From: Roseicella aerolata
GTDB taxonomy: Bacteria; Pseudomonadota; Alphaproteobacteria; Acetobacterales; Acetobacteraceae
Reading direction: 5' to 3'
Assembly: GCF_020523605.1 (NCBI RefSeq)
Contig: NZ_JAJAQI010000054.1
Span: forward strand, 1-32,478
Length of the DNA: 32,478 bases
In this document: in pieces, positions 7,478 through 15,717 of the stretch
Numbering within the stretch: position 1 is the stretch's first letter
How the letters are laid out: the number at the start of each line of letters is the position of its first letter
Translations under genes and position numbers: made by a program
The notes under the pieces: model-generated
What the model was told of the DNA's origin: nothing
The model's database searches: none
Seen by the model: only the letters and a program-made list of their open reading frames with translations

Positions 7478-8458
7478 CTAGAAGCGCGCCAGCGCCGCGC
7501 CCCAGGTGAGGCCACCACCGATGCCTTCCAGCACCATCAGGTCGCCGCGCTCGATCAGCCCCTTGCCGGCCGCCTCCGCCAGCGCCAGCGGGATCGAGGC
7601 GGCGGAGGTATTGGCGTGGCGGTCCACCGTGACCACCACTCGCTCCTTCGGCAGGCCGAGCTTCTTGCCCATCGCTTCGATGATGCGGGCATTGGCCTGG
7701 TGCGGGATCAGCCAGCGGATATCGGATTGCGCCAGCCCGTTCGCCCCCAGCGCCTCATCCACCACGGAGGCGAGCTTGGAGACGGCGTGCCGGAACACCT
7801 CCTTGCCCGCCATGCGCAGCTTGCCGCATTCGCCAGTGGAACCGGCGCCGCCATCCACCAGCAGAATGTCGCCATGGCGGCCATCCGAATGCAGATGGGT
7901 CGAGAGGATGCCGCGGTCGGTCGCATCTCCCCTGCCCTCGCCCGCCACCAGAACCACCGCGCCGGCACCGTCGCCGAACAGCACGCAGGTGCCGCGGTCC
8001 GTCCAGTCCAGGATGCGGGAGAAGACCTCGGTGCCGACGACCACGGCGCAGCGCGCCTGCCCCGTCCGGATCAGCGCATCGGCCAGGCCGAGGCCGTAGA
8101 CGAAGCCGGTGCAGGCGGCCGAGACGTCGAAGGCAAAGCCCTTGGTGGAGCCGAGCGCCGCCTGGATCCGCACCGCGGTCGCCGGGAAGGCGCTGTCCGG
8201 CGTCGCGGTCGCGACGATGACGCAATCCACCTCGCTGCCGGCGATGCCGGCCCGCTCCAGCGCCTGCCGGGCCGCCGCCGCGCCCATGGAAGAGGCGGTC
8301 TCGCCCGGCGCCGCGATGTGGCGCTGCCGGATGCCGGTGCGCTCCATGATCCAGGCGTCGGAGGTTTCGATCCCGAAGGCCTCGCCCAGTGCGTCATTGG
8401 TGACCACCCGCTCCGGCAGGTAGCCGCCACAGCCGGCAATGATGGCGCGGGTCACCAT
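7478..8458 (-). CDS. fabH: Beta-ketoacyl-ACP synthase III
   Basis: The 326-residue enzyme condenses acetyl-CoA with malonyl-ACP to start fatty-acid synthesis. The catalytic triad is visible: C116 in DVSAACTGF, H253 in IPHQANARI and N283 in HANTSAASIP. The GGGLTWGAALARF C-terminus is classic. The length matches the family. It follows plsX by 13 bases, as in many bacteria, linking fatty-acid initiation to phospholipid synthesis. Confidence 0.97.
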   Translation of the reverse strand: MVTRAIIAGCGGYLPERVVTNDALGEAFGIETSDAWIMERTGIRQRHIAAPGETASSMGAAAARQALERAGIAGSEVDCVIVATATPDSAFPATAVRIQAALGSTKGFAFDVSAACTGFVYGLGLADALIRTGQARCAVVVGTEVFSRILDWTDRGTCVLFGDGAGAVVLVAGEGRGDATDRGILSTHLHSDGRHGDILLVDGGAGSTGECGKLRMAGKEVFRHAVSKLASVVDEALGANGLAQSDIRWLIPHQANARIIEAMGKKLGLPKERVVVTVDRHANTSAASIPLALAEAAGKGLIERGDLMVLEGIGGGLTWGAALARF

Positions 8459-8471
8459 GACGCTTCGGTCC

Positions 8472-9524
8472 TCAAGGCCGTACGGGCGCCAGCTTCTCCG
8501 CTGGCACCGGAGCGGAAAGGCGGGAGAGTCCCTCCCGGATGCGGTCGTTGAAATGATGGGTCACCATGTCCATCGCGACATCGACCGCATGGGCGAAGCC
8601 CAGCGCATCGGTGCCGCCATGGCTCTTCACCACCACGCCGTTCAGGCCGAGCAGGATCGCACCGTTGTAGCGGCGTGGATCCATCCACTCGCGCAGGCGA
8701 TCGAGCGCGGGACGGGCCAGCAGATAGCCCATGCGCGCCGGGATGCTGCTGGTGAAAACCTGGCGCAGCAGGTCGCGCATCAGCTTCAGCGCGCCCTCGC
8801 CGGTCTTCAGCGCGACATTACCGGTGAAGCCGTCGGTCACCACCACATCGACCGTGCCAGCGGTGATGTCGTGCCCTTCCACGAAGCCGTGGAAATTGGC
8901 GCCGATATGGCTGTCCTTCAGCACATCGGCGGCGGCCCGCACCCGCTCGTCGCCCTTCAACTCCTCGGAGCCGACATTGAGCAGCCCGAAGGAAGGCGCG
9001 GTCAGGCCGAGCACGGCGCGGGCGAAGGTGTCGCCCATCACCGCGAACTCGACCAGGTTGCGCGCATCGCACTGCACGTTGGCGCCGAGGTCGAGCATGA
9101 CCACGTCGCCACGGGCGGAGGGCATGATGGCGGCGAGCGCCGGCCGGTCGATCTCCGGCAGCGTCTTCACCACGATCTTCGCCAGCGCCATCAGCGCGCC
9201 GGTATTGCCGGCGGAGACGACGCCGGCGGATTCACCCGCCGCGACGGAGTCGATCGCGATGCGCATGGAGCTCTGCCGCCCCTGGCGCAGCGCCGCCGTT
9301 GGCTTCATCTCCGAGGAGATGACATCCGGCGCATGGCGGATCATGCAGACCTTCGCCGCGCGCGGGCGCCGCGCCAGCATGGCGCCGATCCGGGCCTCGT
9401 CGCCGACCAGCAGGAAGCGGGCCTGCGGATGCCGCTCCGCCGCCAGTTCCAGCCCATCCAGCACGATGTCGGGCGCGTTGTCGCCCCCCATGGCATCAAT
9501 GGCCAGGGAGAAAGGCTTCGACAC
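8472..9524 (-). CDS. plsX: Phosphate acyltransferase PlsX
   Basis: The 350-residue enzyme makes acyl-phosphate from acyl-ACP for glycerolipid synthesis and is peripheral to the membrane. The N-terminal LAIDAMGGDNAP motif, GVVSAGNTGALMA, MLDLGANVQCD, FGLLNVGSEELKG and DGFTGNVALKTGEG blocks are all present. The length is normal. It lies between rpmF (35 bases upstream) and fabH (13 bases downstream), the standard fatty-acid/phospholipid cluster. Confidence 0.97.
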   Translation of the reverse strand: MSKPFSLAIDAMGGDNAPDIVLDGLELAAERHPQARFLLVGDEARIGAMLARRPRAAKVCMIRHAPDVISSEMKPTAALRQGRQSSMRIAIDSVAAGESAGVVSAGNTGALMALAKIVVKTLPEIDRPALAAIMPSARGDVVMLDLGANVQCDARNLVEFAVMGDTFARAVLGLTAPSFGLLNVGSEELKGDERVRAAADVLKDSHIGANFHGFVEGHDITAGTVDVVVTDGFTGNVALKTGEGALKLMRDLLRQVFTSSIPARMGYLLARPALDRLREWMDPRRYNGAILLGLNGVVVKSHGGTDALGFAHAVDVAMDMVTHHFNDRIREGLSRLSAPVPAEKLAPVRP

Positions 9525-9559
9525 GATCTGCGGTTCCTTGCCGGCCGGGTTACGGCGGC

Positions 9560-9760
9560 TCAGGTACGAACCACGCCCTTCACGGCGTCGGCGGCAACGA
9601 CCTCACGGCCGTCGTAGTGACCGCAGGAGCCGCAGACATGGTGGGGGCGCTTCAGCTCGCCGCAGTTCGGGCACTCATTGTGTGCCTGGGTGGACAGCGC
9701 CTCGTGGCTCCGACGCATGCCGCGGCGGGAGGGCGAAACCTTCTTCTTCGGAACGGCCAT
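9560..9760 (-). CDS. rpmF: 50S ribosomal protein L32
   Basis: The 66-residue basic protein starts [19 protein letters not shown]. It has a zinc-binding ribbon with C30, C33, C43 and C46 (CPNCGE...CGSCG), so it is the zinc-containing (C+) form. It is part of the large ribosomal subunit. The 107-base gap to the upstream DUF177 gene may hold an extra promoter. Confidence 0.97.
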   Translation of the reverse strand: MAVPKKKVSPSRRGMRRSHEALSTQAHNECPNCGELKRPHHVCGSCGHYDGREVVAADAVKGVVRT

Positions 9761-9867
9761 GGCGCCGAGCCTTTCTTGTCACAAAACAGCAGGATTCTGC
9801 GGGAGCGCGCGGCTGTAGCACCCCACCCCCGGGGGCGCAAGCATGGTGCCGTCCGGGCCGGCCGAGC

Positions 9868-10368
9868 CTAGTCCTTCCGGCGCAGGGCGGCGAGGGCCGC
9901 GAAGGCGCCCTCCGTCTCGTCCTTCGCCTCGGCCGGCAGTTCCGCCCCGGCCACCCGGGGATAGGGGTCAAGGCCAAGGGCCAGTTGCTCCGCCACCACC
10001 TCCCCGAGATCGGCAACATCATTCTCGGTCTCGATCTCGTCGAGATCATCCGGGCCATCCCCCAGTTCGCGCCCGGCCGGCAACAGGCGGACGGCGAATT
10101 CCTCCACGACACGCTGCGCCACCGGCTCCAGCGTCACGACGCAGGCCTGCGTCACGGCCGCGTCCAGCCGCCCTGCCACCCGGACCGCGCCGTCCGGCTC
10201 CGGCTCCAGCCGCAGCGCGGCATGCAGGGACTCGATGCCGAGAATGCCGAAGCGCCGAGCCAGCGCGGAACGTTCCGCCTCACTCGCCTGCAGCGATTCC
10301 TGGCGTCCTTCCGGGCCCACGCGGCCGAGCGCCAGGGGGCGGGAGAATTCGGGCGTCTCAGGCGGCAT
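9868..10368 (-). CDS. DUF177 (YceD-like) protein
   Basis: The 166-residue protein has the DUF177 pattern: FSRPLALGRVG at the start, QACVVTLEPVAQRVVEEFAV in the middle (with one cysteine of the usual pair region) and the acidic DDLDEIETENDVADLGEVVAEQLALGLDPYPR block near the end. YceD is encoded next to rpmF in most bacteria and has been linked to 23S rRNA maturation and ribosome assembly. The ATG at 10368 overlaps the end of the upstream chaperone gene by 11 bases. The longer frame to 10572 belongs to that gene in another frame. Confidence 0.88.
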   Translation of the reverse strand: MPPETPEFSRPLALGRVGPEGRQESLQASEAERSALARRFGILGIESLHAALRLEPEPDGAVRVAGRLDAAVTQACVVTLEPVAQRVVEEFAVRLLPAGRELGDGPDDLDEIETENDVADLGEVVAEQLALGLDPYPRVAGAELPAEAKDETEGAFAALAALRRKD

Positions 10369-10915
10369 CGGCGGTCTCCTCCGGCGCCGGGAAGCGCGCC
10401 TCGCCCCGCAGCAACGCCTCGATCGGCTGGGCGGCCAGCGCGGCCGAGCCGCGCAGGGCGTGCGCCGCCAGGCGGTGCGCAGCCGGCGAGGCCGCTCCCT
10501 CCGCCCGCCAGACATTGCGGTGCAAGGCGGCGGCCATGGCGGCGGCATCACCGGCATCGAGCGCCGCCTCATAGGCCTGGGCGCGGCCGTGGAAGGCCTC
10601 CCACATCTTCTTTACCCGCTTGCCGACGGTCAGGTCGCTGACCCCCATCTCCCGCAGGTTGATATCCATATCGGCGAACATCGCATCGAACACGGCCTGC
10701 GCCAGCGCCGGCCCGCGCGGGTCCGCATCCTTCCGGACCCGGCGGATGATCAGCGCCACATGCAGCCCGACCAGGTCGAAGCGGCCATCCAACGAATCGG
10801 GCACCCCGAGCACATCGAAGAAGCAGGGATGGCGCGCCGCCGCCACGGCCGCGCCGTAAAGCTCGAATCCGGCCCGCTCATGCGGCTTGCGGCGGAACAG
10901 GGCGAGCAGGCCCAT
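10358..10915 (-). CDS. Ubiquinol-cytochrome c chaperone (CBP3-like)
   Basis: The 185-residue protein fits the CBP3/UQCC1 chaperone family that helps assemble cytochrome b and the bc1 complex. It has GFELYGAAVAAAR near the start, DLVGLHVALIIRRVR, FADMDINLREMGVSDLTVGKRVKKM and AFHGRAQAYEAAL. These blocks are well conserved in alphaproteobacteria, where the gene usually sits between bamE and DUF177. The ATG at 10915 has GAAGGA about 13 bases upstream and begins MGLLALFRRK. It is divergent from bamE across a 74-base promoter gap. Confidence 0.9.
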   Translation of the reverse strand: MGLLALFRRKPHERAGFELYGAAVAAARHPCFFDVLGVPDSLDGRFDLVGLHVALIIRRVRKDADPRGPALAQAVFDAMFADMDINLREMGVSDLTVGKRVKKMWEAFHGRAQAYEAALDAGDAAAMAAALHRNVWRAEGAASPAAHRLAAHALRGSAALAAQPIEALLRGEARFPAPEETADAA

Positions 10916-10989
10916 GGGGGCGGAGTCCTTCGGCTGGGGCGCCCGGCATGGTTGACCGTGCCGCGGCAAGGTGGCATTCGGCCGCAGAC
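10916..10989. promoter_or_regulatory. Divergent promoter gap, bc1 chaperone / bamE
   Basis: The 74 bases between the two starts must contain both promoters unless they overlap the coding regions. The stretch is uniformly GC-rich and I see no convincing -35/-10 pair or palindrome. Confidence 0.4.
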
Positions 10990-11532
10990 ATGGATCGCCC
11001 TTCCCGCCCGGTCAACGCGCCGCCGCGCCGCCCGCCTTCTGCGCGGGTCGCCGCCCTTGCCCTTGGCACCCTGCTGCTTGCCGGCTGCAGCTTCTTCGAA
11101 GCGCCGGTCGTGCAGCGCGGCAACCGCATCACCGAGGACCAGTTGCGGGAGATCACGCCCGGGGTGCAGACCCGGGCGGATGTGCAGGCCCTGCTCGGCT
11201 CCCCGACCCAGACCAGCACCTTCGGCGAGGACATCTGGTACTACATCAGCAGCAAGACCCGGCAGCGCCCGGGGCGGGCCCTGGCGGTGACGGACCAGGA
11301 AACCGTGGTGGTCAGCTTCGACTCTCGCGGGGTGGTGCAGGGCGTGAAGCGGGTCGGCGAGGACCAGGCCCAGCCGGTCGAGATGGTCGCGCGCGAGACG
11401 CCGACCCCGGGCAATGACCGGACCCTGCTGCAGGCGCTGTTCGGCAATGTCGGCCGCATTGGACCGATGGGCGCCCCCGTCGGCGGCGCCGGGCCCGGCC
11501 CGCAGGCGCCCGGCCCGGGCACGATGCGGTAA
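10990..11532 (+). CDS. bamE: Outer-membrane assembly lipoprotein BamE
   Basis: The 180-residue lipoprotein has a positively charged start, a hydrophobic stretch and the lipobox LLLAGC with lipidated C33. The BamE (SmpA/OmlA) domain covers about residues 38-130: ITEDQLREITPGVQTRADVQALLGSPTQT, then DIWYYISS and VVVSFDSRGVV. It is anchored in the outer membrane and supports the BAM complex. The C-terminus is glycine/proline-rich and looks disordered. The ATG at 10990 was preferred over one at 10948 because it gives a normal signal peptide. Confidence 0.93.
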   Translation: MDRPSRPVNAPPRRPPSARVAALALGTLLLAGCSFFEAPVVQRGNRITEDQLREITPGVQTRADVQALLGSPTQTSTFGEDIWYYISSKTRQRPGRALAVTDQETVVVSFDSRGVVQGVKRVGEDQAQPVEMVARETPTPGNDRTLLQALFGNVGRIGPMGAPVGGAGPGPQAPGPGTMR

Positions 11533-11813
11533 ACAAGCGGAGAGCGGAAGGCGCTCCCCTCCCTGCCGAACCTCATGCCGGCCGGCATAAAGCCTAGCCT
11601 GCAGCCGCCATTGGCAGATGAAACCGCGAAGCCCGCCCGCAGCCTATGCCGCGGTGCCAAGCCGCCGGAGCGGCGCCGGCACCCAAGGCCGCATCAACGC
11701 GCCAGAATTGTCGCGATATAGTATCGAGCGTTCATGCCGGGCGACGAACTGAGCCCTGTCGCGTGGCCGGCGGCCGGCCAGCCCCCGTGCCGCAGGCCGG
11801 TCGGCCAGACACG
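11533..11813. other. Convergent intergenic region with palindromes (bamE / thiL)
   Basis: No gene is seen in these 281 bases. There is a perfect 14-bp palindrome ATGCCGGCCGGCAT at 11575-11588, suitable as a bidirectional transcription-end hairpin, though no T-run follows. A small AT-rich palindrome CGATA-TAG-TATCG lies at 11714-11726. Its role is unknown; it sits 88 bases past the thiL stop. Confidence 0.4.
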
Positions 11814-12797
11814 TCAGAAGTGGCTCCAGCCGCCCCGCGGCAGCGCCATCTCCGCGCCCTGCGCATCCAGCACCCGGACCTCGGCCGGCCCCTCGATGAA
11901 GGTGCCGATCCGCGCCACCGGCACCCCCGCCGTGGCCGCGCGTGCCCTCACCGCCTCCTCGGCTCCGGGCGGGGCGGCAAAGAGCAGCTCGTAGTCATCG
12001 CCACCGGTGAGGCAAAGCCCGGCGAGCGCCGGATCCCCGGCAGCCAGGGCCCGCGCCGCGGGCGAGAGCGGCACCTCCGCCGCCTGCAGCACCGCGCCGC
12101 ACCCTGCGCCGCGGCAGAGATGGCCGAGATCCTGCACCAGCCCGTCCGAGACATCCATGGCGGCCCGCGCCAGCCCGCCCAGTGCCGCGCCGAGCGCCAG
12201 CCGTGGCTCCGGCAGCCGGTAGCGCCGCGCGAGATGCCCTCCGGGATCGCCCGGCAGCTTGCCCTGCAGCACCCGCAAGCCGAGCGCCCCATCGCCGATC
12301 GTCCCGGAGACCCAGAGCGAATCGCCCGGCCGCGCCCCTGCCCGCCGCAGGGCCGCCCCGGGCGCGACGCTGCCAAGAATGGTCAGCGAGAGGGAGATCG
12401 GTCCCGGGGTGGACACGGTATCGCCCCCCAGCACGCAGAGCCCGAACTCGGCCTGGTCCGCCGCCAGCCCGTCCACGAACCGGCCCAGCCAGTCCGGCGG
12501 CAGGTCCTTCGGCAGCGCCGTCGTCATCAGGTAGCCGAGCGGCGCCGCCCCCATGGCGGCGAGGTCCGACAGATTCACCCGCAGCAGCTTGCGGCCGATG
12601 GTCTCCGGCGGGTCGTCGGGCAGGAAATGCACCCCCGCCACCATGGCATCCGCCGCCAGCACCAATTGCCGGCCCGATGGCGGGTCGAGCAGCGCCGCAT
12701 CATCGGCGAGGTCGAGCGCACCGGGCCCCGCCAGCCGCCGGAAATGCCGGGCGATGAGGGCGAACTCGCCCGGCAGCGCGCCCGGCGCGTCAGCCAC
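11814..12797 (-). CDS. thiL: Thiamine-monophosphate kinase
   Basis: The 327-residue enzyme phosphorylates thiamine phosphate to the coenzyme thiamine diphosphate. It has the PurM/AIR-synthase-like fold with GEFALIARHF at the start, DLADDAALLD, LSDLAAMGAAPLGYLMT, VLGGDTVSTPG, AMDVSDGLVQDLGHL and TGGDDYELLFA. A GTG at 12797 is proposed as the start. It gives a family-like N-terminus and overlaps the nusB stop by 8 bases. The in-frame ATG at 12866 would add 23 residues inside nusB. thiL directly after nusB is a common bacterial order. Confidence 0.95.
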   Translation of the reverse strand: MADAPGALPGEFALIARHFRRLAGPGALDLADDAALLDPPSGRQLVLAADAMVAGVHFLPDDPPETIGRKLLRVNLSDLAAMGAAPLGYLMTTALPKDLPPDWLGRFVDGLAADQAEFGLCVLGGDTVSTPGPISLSLTILGSVAPGAALRRAGARPGDSLWVSGTIGDGALGLRVLQGKLPGDPGGHLARRYRLPEPRLALGAALGGLARAAMDVSDGLVQDLGHLCRGAGCGAVLQAAEVPLSPAARALAAGDPALAGLCLTGGDDYELLFAAPPGAEEAVRARAATAGVPVARIGTFIEGPAEVRVLDAQGAEMALPRGGWSHF

Positions 12798-13446
12798 CGC
12801 GGCGGCGCGACGGGCCGGAGAATTCCTCGGCCCGCAGGGCGCGGGCCATGGCGTCCAGCACGCCATTGGCGAAGCGCGATTCGTCGCCGCCGAAGAAGCC
12901 GTGCGCGACGTCGAGATACTCGTTGATCACGACCCTGGCCGGCGGCTCCTTGCCGCCCCAGAGTTCGCCGCAGGCGGCCCGCAGCAGCGCCCGCAGCACG
13001 GGGTCGAGCTTGGCGAGCGGCCAGTCGCGGGCGAGGTGCTGCGAGAGAAGCCGGTCCACCTCCTCGGCATTGCGTGCGACCCGGGTGACGATGGCCGAGA
13101 AGAGCGGCGCATCCGCCTCCGGCACCCGGCCCTCCTCGAAGCCGCCATCGCCCGGCTGGGTGCCCAGGCGGTGGCGCTGGAACTGGCTGACCACGACCTC
13201 GGCCGGCTCGCCGGTCTGCTCGCTCTGGAACAGGGCCTGCACGGCCGCGACGCGCGCACCGGTGCGCGGCCGGCCGCGGCCCTTGGGCGCGGAGCCCTTC
13301 TTCGCGCCCTGGGCCTTGCCGGCGGGCTTCGCGGCCTGCTGGGCCGGCTTCGCCTCCGCCTCGGGCTTGCCCGCCGTGCGCTGCTCCGCCTCGTACTCGG
13401 CCCGCAGCCGGTCCAGTTCGCCCGTTTCGGCCTTGTGCCCGGGCAT
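12790..13446 (-). CDS. nusB: Transcription antitermination factor NusB
   Basis: The 218-residue protein has a normal NusB all-helical core from about residue 60: RVAAVQALFQSEQTGEPA, DWPLAKLDPVLRALLRAACGEL and VVINEYLDVAHGFFGGDESRFANGVLD. NusB with S10 (NusE) binds boxA RNA for rRNA antitermination. The first ~60 residues are an unusual Lys/Ala/Gln-rich, probably disordered extension not found in the ~140-160-residue homologues. The ATG at 13446 shares its A with the ribH stop (TGATG), indicating coupling. A GTG one codon earlier is possible. Confidence 0.94.
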   Translation of the reverse strand: MPGHKAETGELDRLRAEYEAEQRTAGKPEAEAKPAQQAAKPAGKAQGAKKGSAPKGRGRPRTGARVAAVQALFQSEQTGEPAEVVVSQFQRHRLGTQPGDGGFEEGRVPEADAPLFSAIVTRVARNAEEVDRLLSQHLARDWPLAKLDPVLRALLRAACGELWGGKEPPARVVINEYLDVAHGFFGGDESRFANGVLDAMARALRAEEFSGPSRRRGG

Positions 13447-13928
13447 CACAGGCCCCAGCGGCGGCGGAGCGCCACCTGGCCGAGCAGCGCATGCGCCGCC
13501 TCGGCCCCCTTGTTGTGCCGGTCATCGGCCGCGCGGGCGATCGCCTGCTGCAGCGTATCGACCGTCAGCAGGCCGAAGCCGATGGCGGCCCCCGTCTCGG
13601 CCGAGATCTGCATGACGCCATGGCAGATGGCATCGCAGATGAAGGTGTAATGGTCGGTCTCCCCCTTCACCACGCAGCCGAGCAGCAGATAGCCGTCATA
13701 GTCTTCGGCGGTCTGCGAGAGCGCCATGCGCAGCGCCGCCGGCAGTTCGTAGCCACCCGCGACGTCGACGGTCTGGTGGAAGGCGCCCGCCTCGGCGAAG
13801 ACACGCTCCGCGCCGCGACGCATGCCCCCCACCACCTGTTCGTAATAGGGCGCCTGGATCACCAGCAGCCGCGGCGCCGGGCCCGGGATGGGCTGCGCCG
13901 CGCGCTCCGGCGCGTCGATCGTGCTCAT
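13446..13928 (-). CDS. ribH: 6,7-dimethyl-8-ribityllumazine synthase
   Basis: The 160-residue enzyme joins ribityl-aminouracil and dihydroxybutanone phosphate. Family blocks are present: VAGGYELPAAL for the substrate site and LLLGCVVKGETDHYTFICDA, with the catalytic histidine H93. It overlaps the upstream ribB by ATGA (13925-13928) and the downstream nusB start by one base. Its product feeds RibE, encoded two genes upstream. Confidence 0.96.
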   Translation of the reverse strand: MSTIDAPERAAQPIPGPAPRLLVIQAPYYEQVVGGMRRGAERVFAEAGAFHQTVDVAGGYELPAALRMALSQTAEDYDGYLLLGCVVKGETDHYTFICDAICHGVMQISAETGAAIGFGLLTVDTLQQAIARAADDRHNKGAEAAHALLGQVALRRRWGL

Positions 13929-15064
13929 GCAATGTCCCTGTTCGATCGGATCAGCGGCCTGGTCTCGGCGACCCGGAGCCCGTAACCCTCGAGGCCGACA
14001 ATGGGCCGCGGGTTGTTGGATAGCCGCACCATGTCCCGCACGCCGAGATCCGCCAGGATCTGGGCGCCGATGCCATAGTCCCGGATCTCGGGCGGGGTCA
14101 CCCGGCGATCCTTGCTGTGCCGGATCTGCTCGCTCATGTTCGTCAACCGCCAGTCGCGGATGACGACGACGACGCCGCGCCCGGCCGTCTCGATCATGCG
14201 CATGGCGTCGTGCAGGTCCTGCGTCCCGGTGCCGGCCACGATGTCATGCAGCAGGTTGGCCGCATGCATGCGCACATGCACCGGGCCGGGTGCCGAGACG
14301 TCGCCCTTCACCAGCGCCAGATGCTCGGCATATTCCAGCGTGTTGGTATAGACCACCAGCCGCCAGTCCCCGCCGATGGTGTGGTCGATCTGGCCCTCGG
14401 TCACCCGCCGCACCAGCCGCTCGGTCCGGCGACGGTAGGCGATCAGGTCGGCGATGGTGCCGAGCTTCAGGCCATGAAGCTGGGCGAAGGACACCAGGTC
14501 CGGCATCCGGGCCATGGTGCCGTCGTCGTTCATGATCTCGCAGATCACGCCTGAGGGGTTGAGGCCGGCGAGCCGCGCGATATCGACGGAGGCCTCGGTA
14601 TGGCCGGCGCGGACCAGCGTGCCGCCATCCCGCGCCAGCAGCGGGAAGACATGGCCGGGCGTCACGATATGCTCGCGGCCCATCTCCGGGTTGATCGCGG
14701 TGGCGATGGTATGCGCCCGGTCGGCGGCGGAGATGCCGGTGGTGACGCCCTCCTTCGCCTCGATGGAGACGGTGAAGGCGGTGGAATGCCGCGTGCCGTT
14801 GGCGGCGGCCATCAACGGCAGGCCGAGCTGCTCCACGCGGTGGCGCGTCATCGCCAGGCAGATCAGGCCACGGGCATACTTGGCCATGAAGTTGATGGCG
14901 TCCGGCGTCGCGAATTGCCCGGGGATGACCAGGTCGCCCTCGTTCTCCCGGTCCTCGTCATCGACCAGGATGAACATGCGGCCACGTCGCGCTTCCTCGA
15001 TCAGCTCCTCGGTCGGGCTGATGAACTCGGAGAAGTTGACGCTCTTCGGCGCGGCGGCGGTCAT
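13925..15064 (-). CDS. ribB: 3,4-dihydroxy-2-butanone-4-phosphate synthase with degenerate GTP cyclohydrolase II domain (RibBX-like)
   Basis: The 379-residue protein has an intact RibB domain (about residues 10-205). It includes the acidic VDDEDRENEGDL metal/substrate loop, AMTRHRVEQLGLP and HIVTPGHVFPLLARDGG. This domain makes dihydroxybutanone phosphate from ribulose 5-phosphate. Residues ~215-375 align in length with GTP cyclohydrolase II but lack the zinc-binding SECLTGD...CDCG cysteines: there is no cysteine after residue 175. The EGRGIGL loop is also absent. Such RibB-X hybrids are known in Proteobacteria and are thought not to have cyclohydrolase II activity. A separate ribA is therefore expected outside the window. 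Confidence 0.93.
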   Translation of the reverse strand: MTAAAPKSVNFSEFISPTEELIEEARRGRMFILVDDEDRENEGDLVIPGQFATPDAINFMAKYARGLICLAMTRHRVEQLGLPLMAAANGTRHSTAFTVSIEAKEGVTTGISAADRAHTIATAINPEMGREHIVTPGHVFPLLARDGGTLVRAGHTEASVDIARLAGLNPSGVICEIMNDDGTMARMPDLVSFAQLHGLKLGTIADLIAYRRRTERLVRRVTEGQIDHTIGGDWRLVVYTNTLEYAEHLALVKGDVSAPGPVHVRMHAANLLHDIVAGTGTQDLHDAMRMIETAGRGVVVVIRDWRLTNMSEQIRHSKDRRVTPPEIRDYGIGAQILADLGVRDMVRLSNNPRPIVGLEGYGLRVAETRPLIRSNRDIA

Positions 15065-15076
15065 GGTCGGAATCCT

Positions 15077-15715
15077 CTAGCGGGTCGCCGTCGCGGCAAG
15101 GGCGTCCCGGTCTGCCGACACCAGCCGCGCCACGTAGCGCGCCAGGGTGTCGATCTCGATATTGACGCGACCGCCCGGTTGCAGCGTCCCGAAGGTGGTC
15201 ACGGCGGCCGTGTGCGGGATGATGTTGACCCCGAACACGTCCCCGTCAACCTCATTGACCGTCAGGGACACGCCGTCGATCGCGATCGATCCCTTGACGG
15301 CCACAAAGCGCGACAGCCCGGTTGGCAGCCGGAAGCGCCAGCGCACGGAGGCGTTCTCCGGCACGGCCGAGAGAACCTCCGCGACGCCATCCACATGGCC
15401 GGAGACCAGGTGCCCGCCGAGTTCATCGCCCAGCCGCAGGCTACGCTCCAGGTTCACCCGGCTGCCGGGCTGGAAGGCGCCAAGGGTGGTCCTGGACAGC
15501 GTCTCCGCCGAGGCATCCACCGCGAACCAGTCGCCGCCCAGTTGCACCGCCGTGAGGCAAACGCCCGAGCAGCAGATCGAGGCGCCGATCGCCGCCGGGG
15601 CGGGCTGTGCCAGGAAGGCCGGCGAGGTACCGATCAGGAGGCGCATGTCATTGCCCCCGCCGAGCGGCTGCACCTCCCGCACCGTGCCGAGGTCCGTCAC
15701 GATCCCGGTGAACAT
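15077..15715 (-). CDS. ribE: Riboflavin synthase, alpha chain
   Basis: The 212-residue enzyme dismutates two lumazines to riboflavin. It starts with the invariant MFTGIV and consists of two similar lumazine-binding barrels. The first contains CCSGVCLTAV and HLVSGHVDGVAEV, the second SIAIDGVSLTVNEVDG and HT. The ATG at 15715 is firmly set by the MFTGIV start; the long open frame further upstream is ribD read in another frame. It begins 2 bases after the ribD stop and ends 12 bases before the ribB start. Confidence 0.96.
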   Translation of the reverse strand: MFTGIVTDLGTVREVQPLGGGNDMRLLIGTSPAFLAQPAPAAIGASICCSGVCLTAVQLGGDWFAVDASAETLSRTTLGAFQPGSRVNLERSLRLGDELGGHLVSGHVDGVAEVLSAVPENASVRWRFRLPTGLSRFVAVKGSIAIDGVSLTVNEVDGDVFGVNIIPHTAAVTTFGTLQPGGRVNIEIDTLARYVARLVSADRDALAATATR

Positions 15716-15717
15716 TG

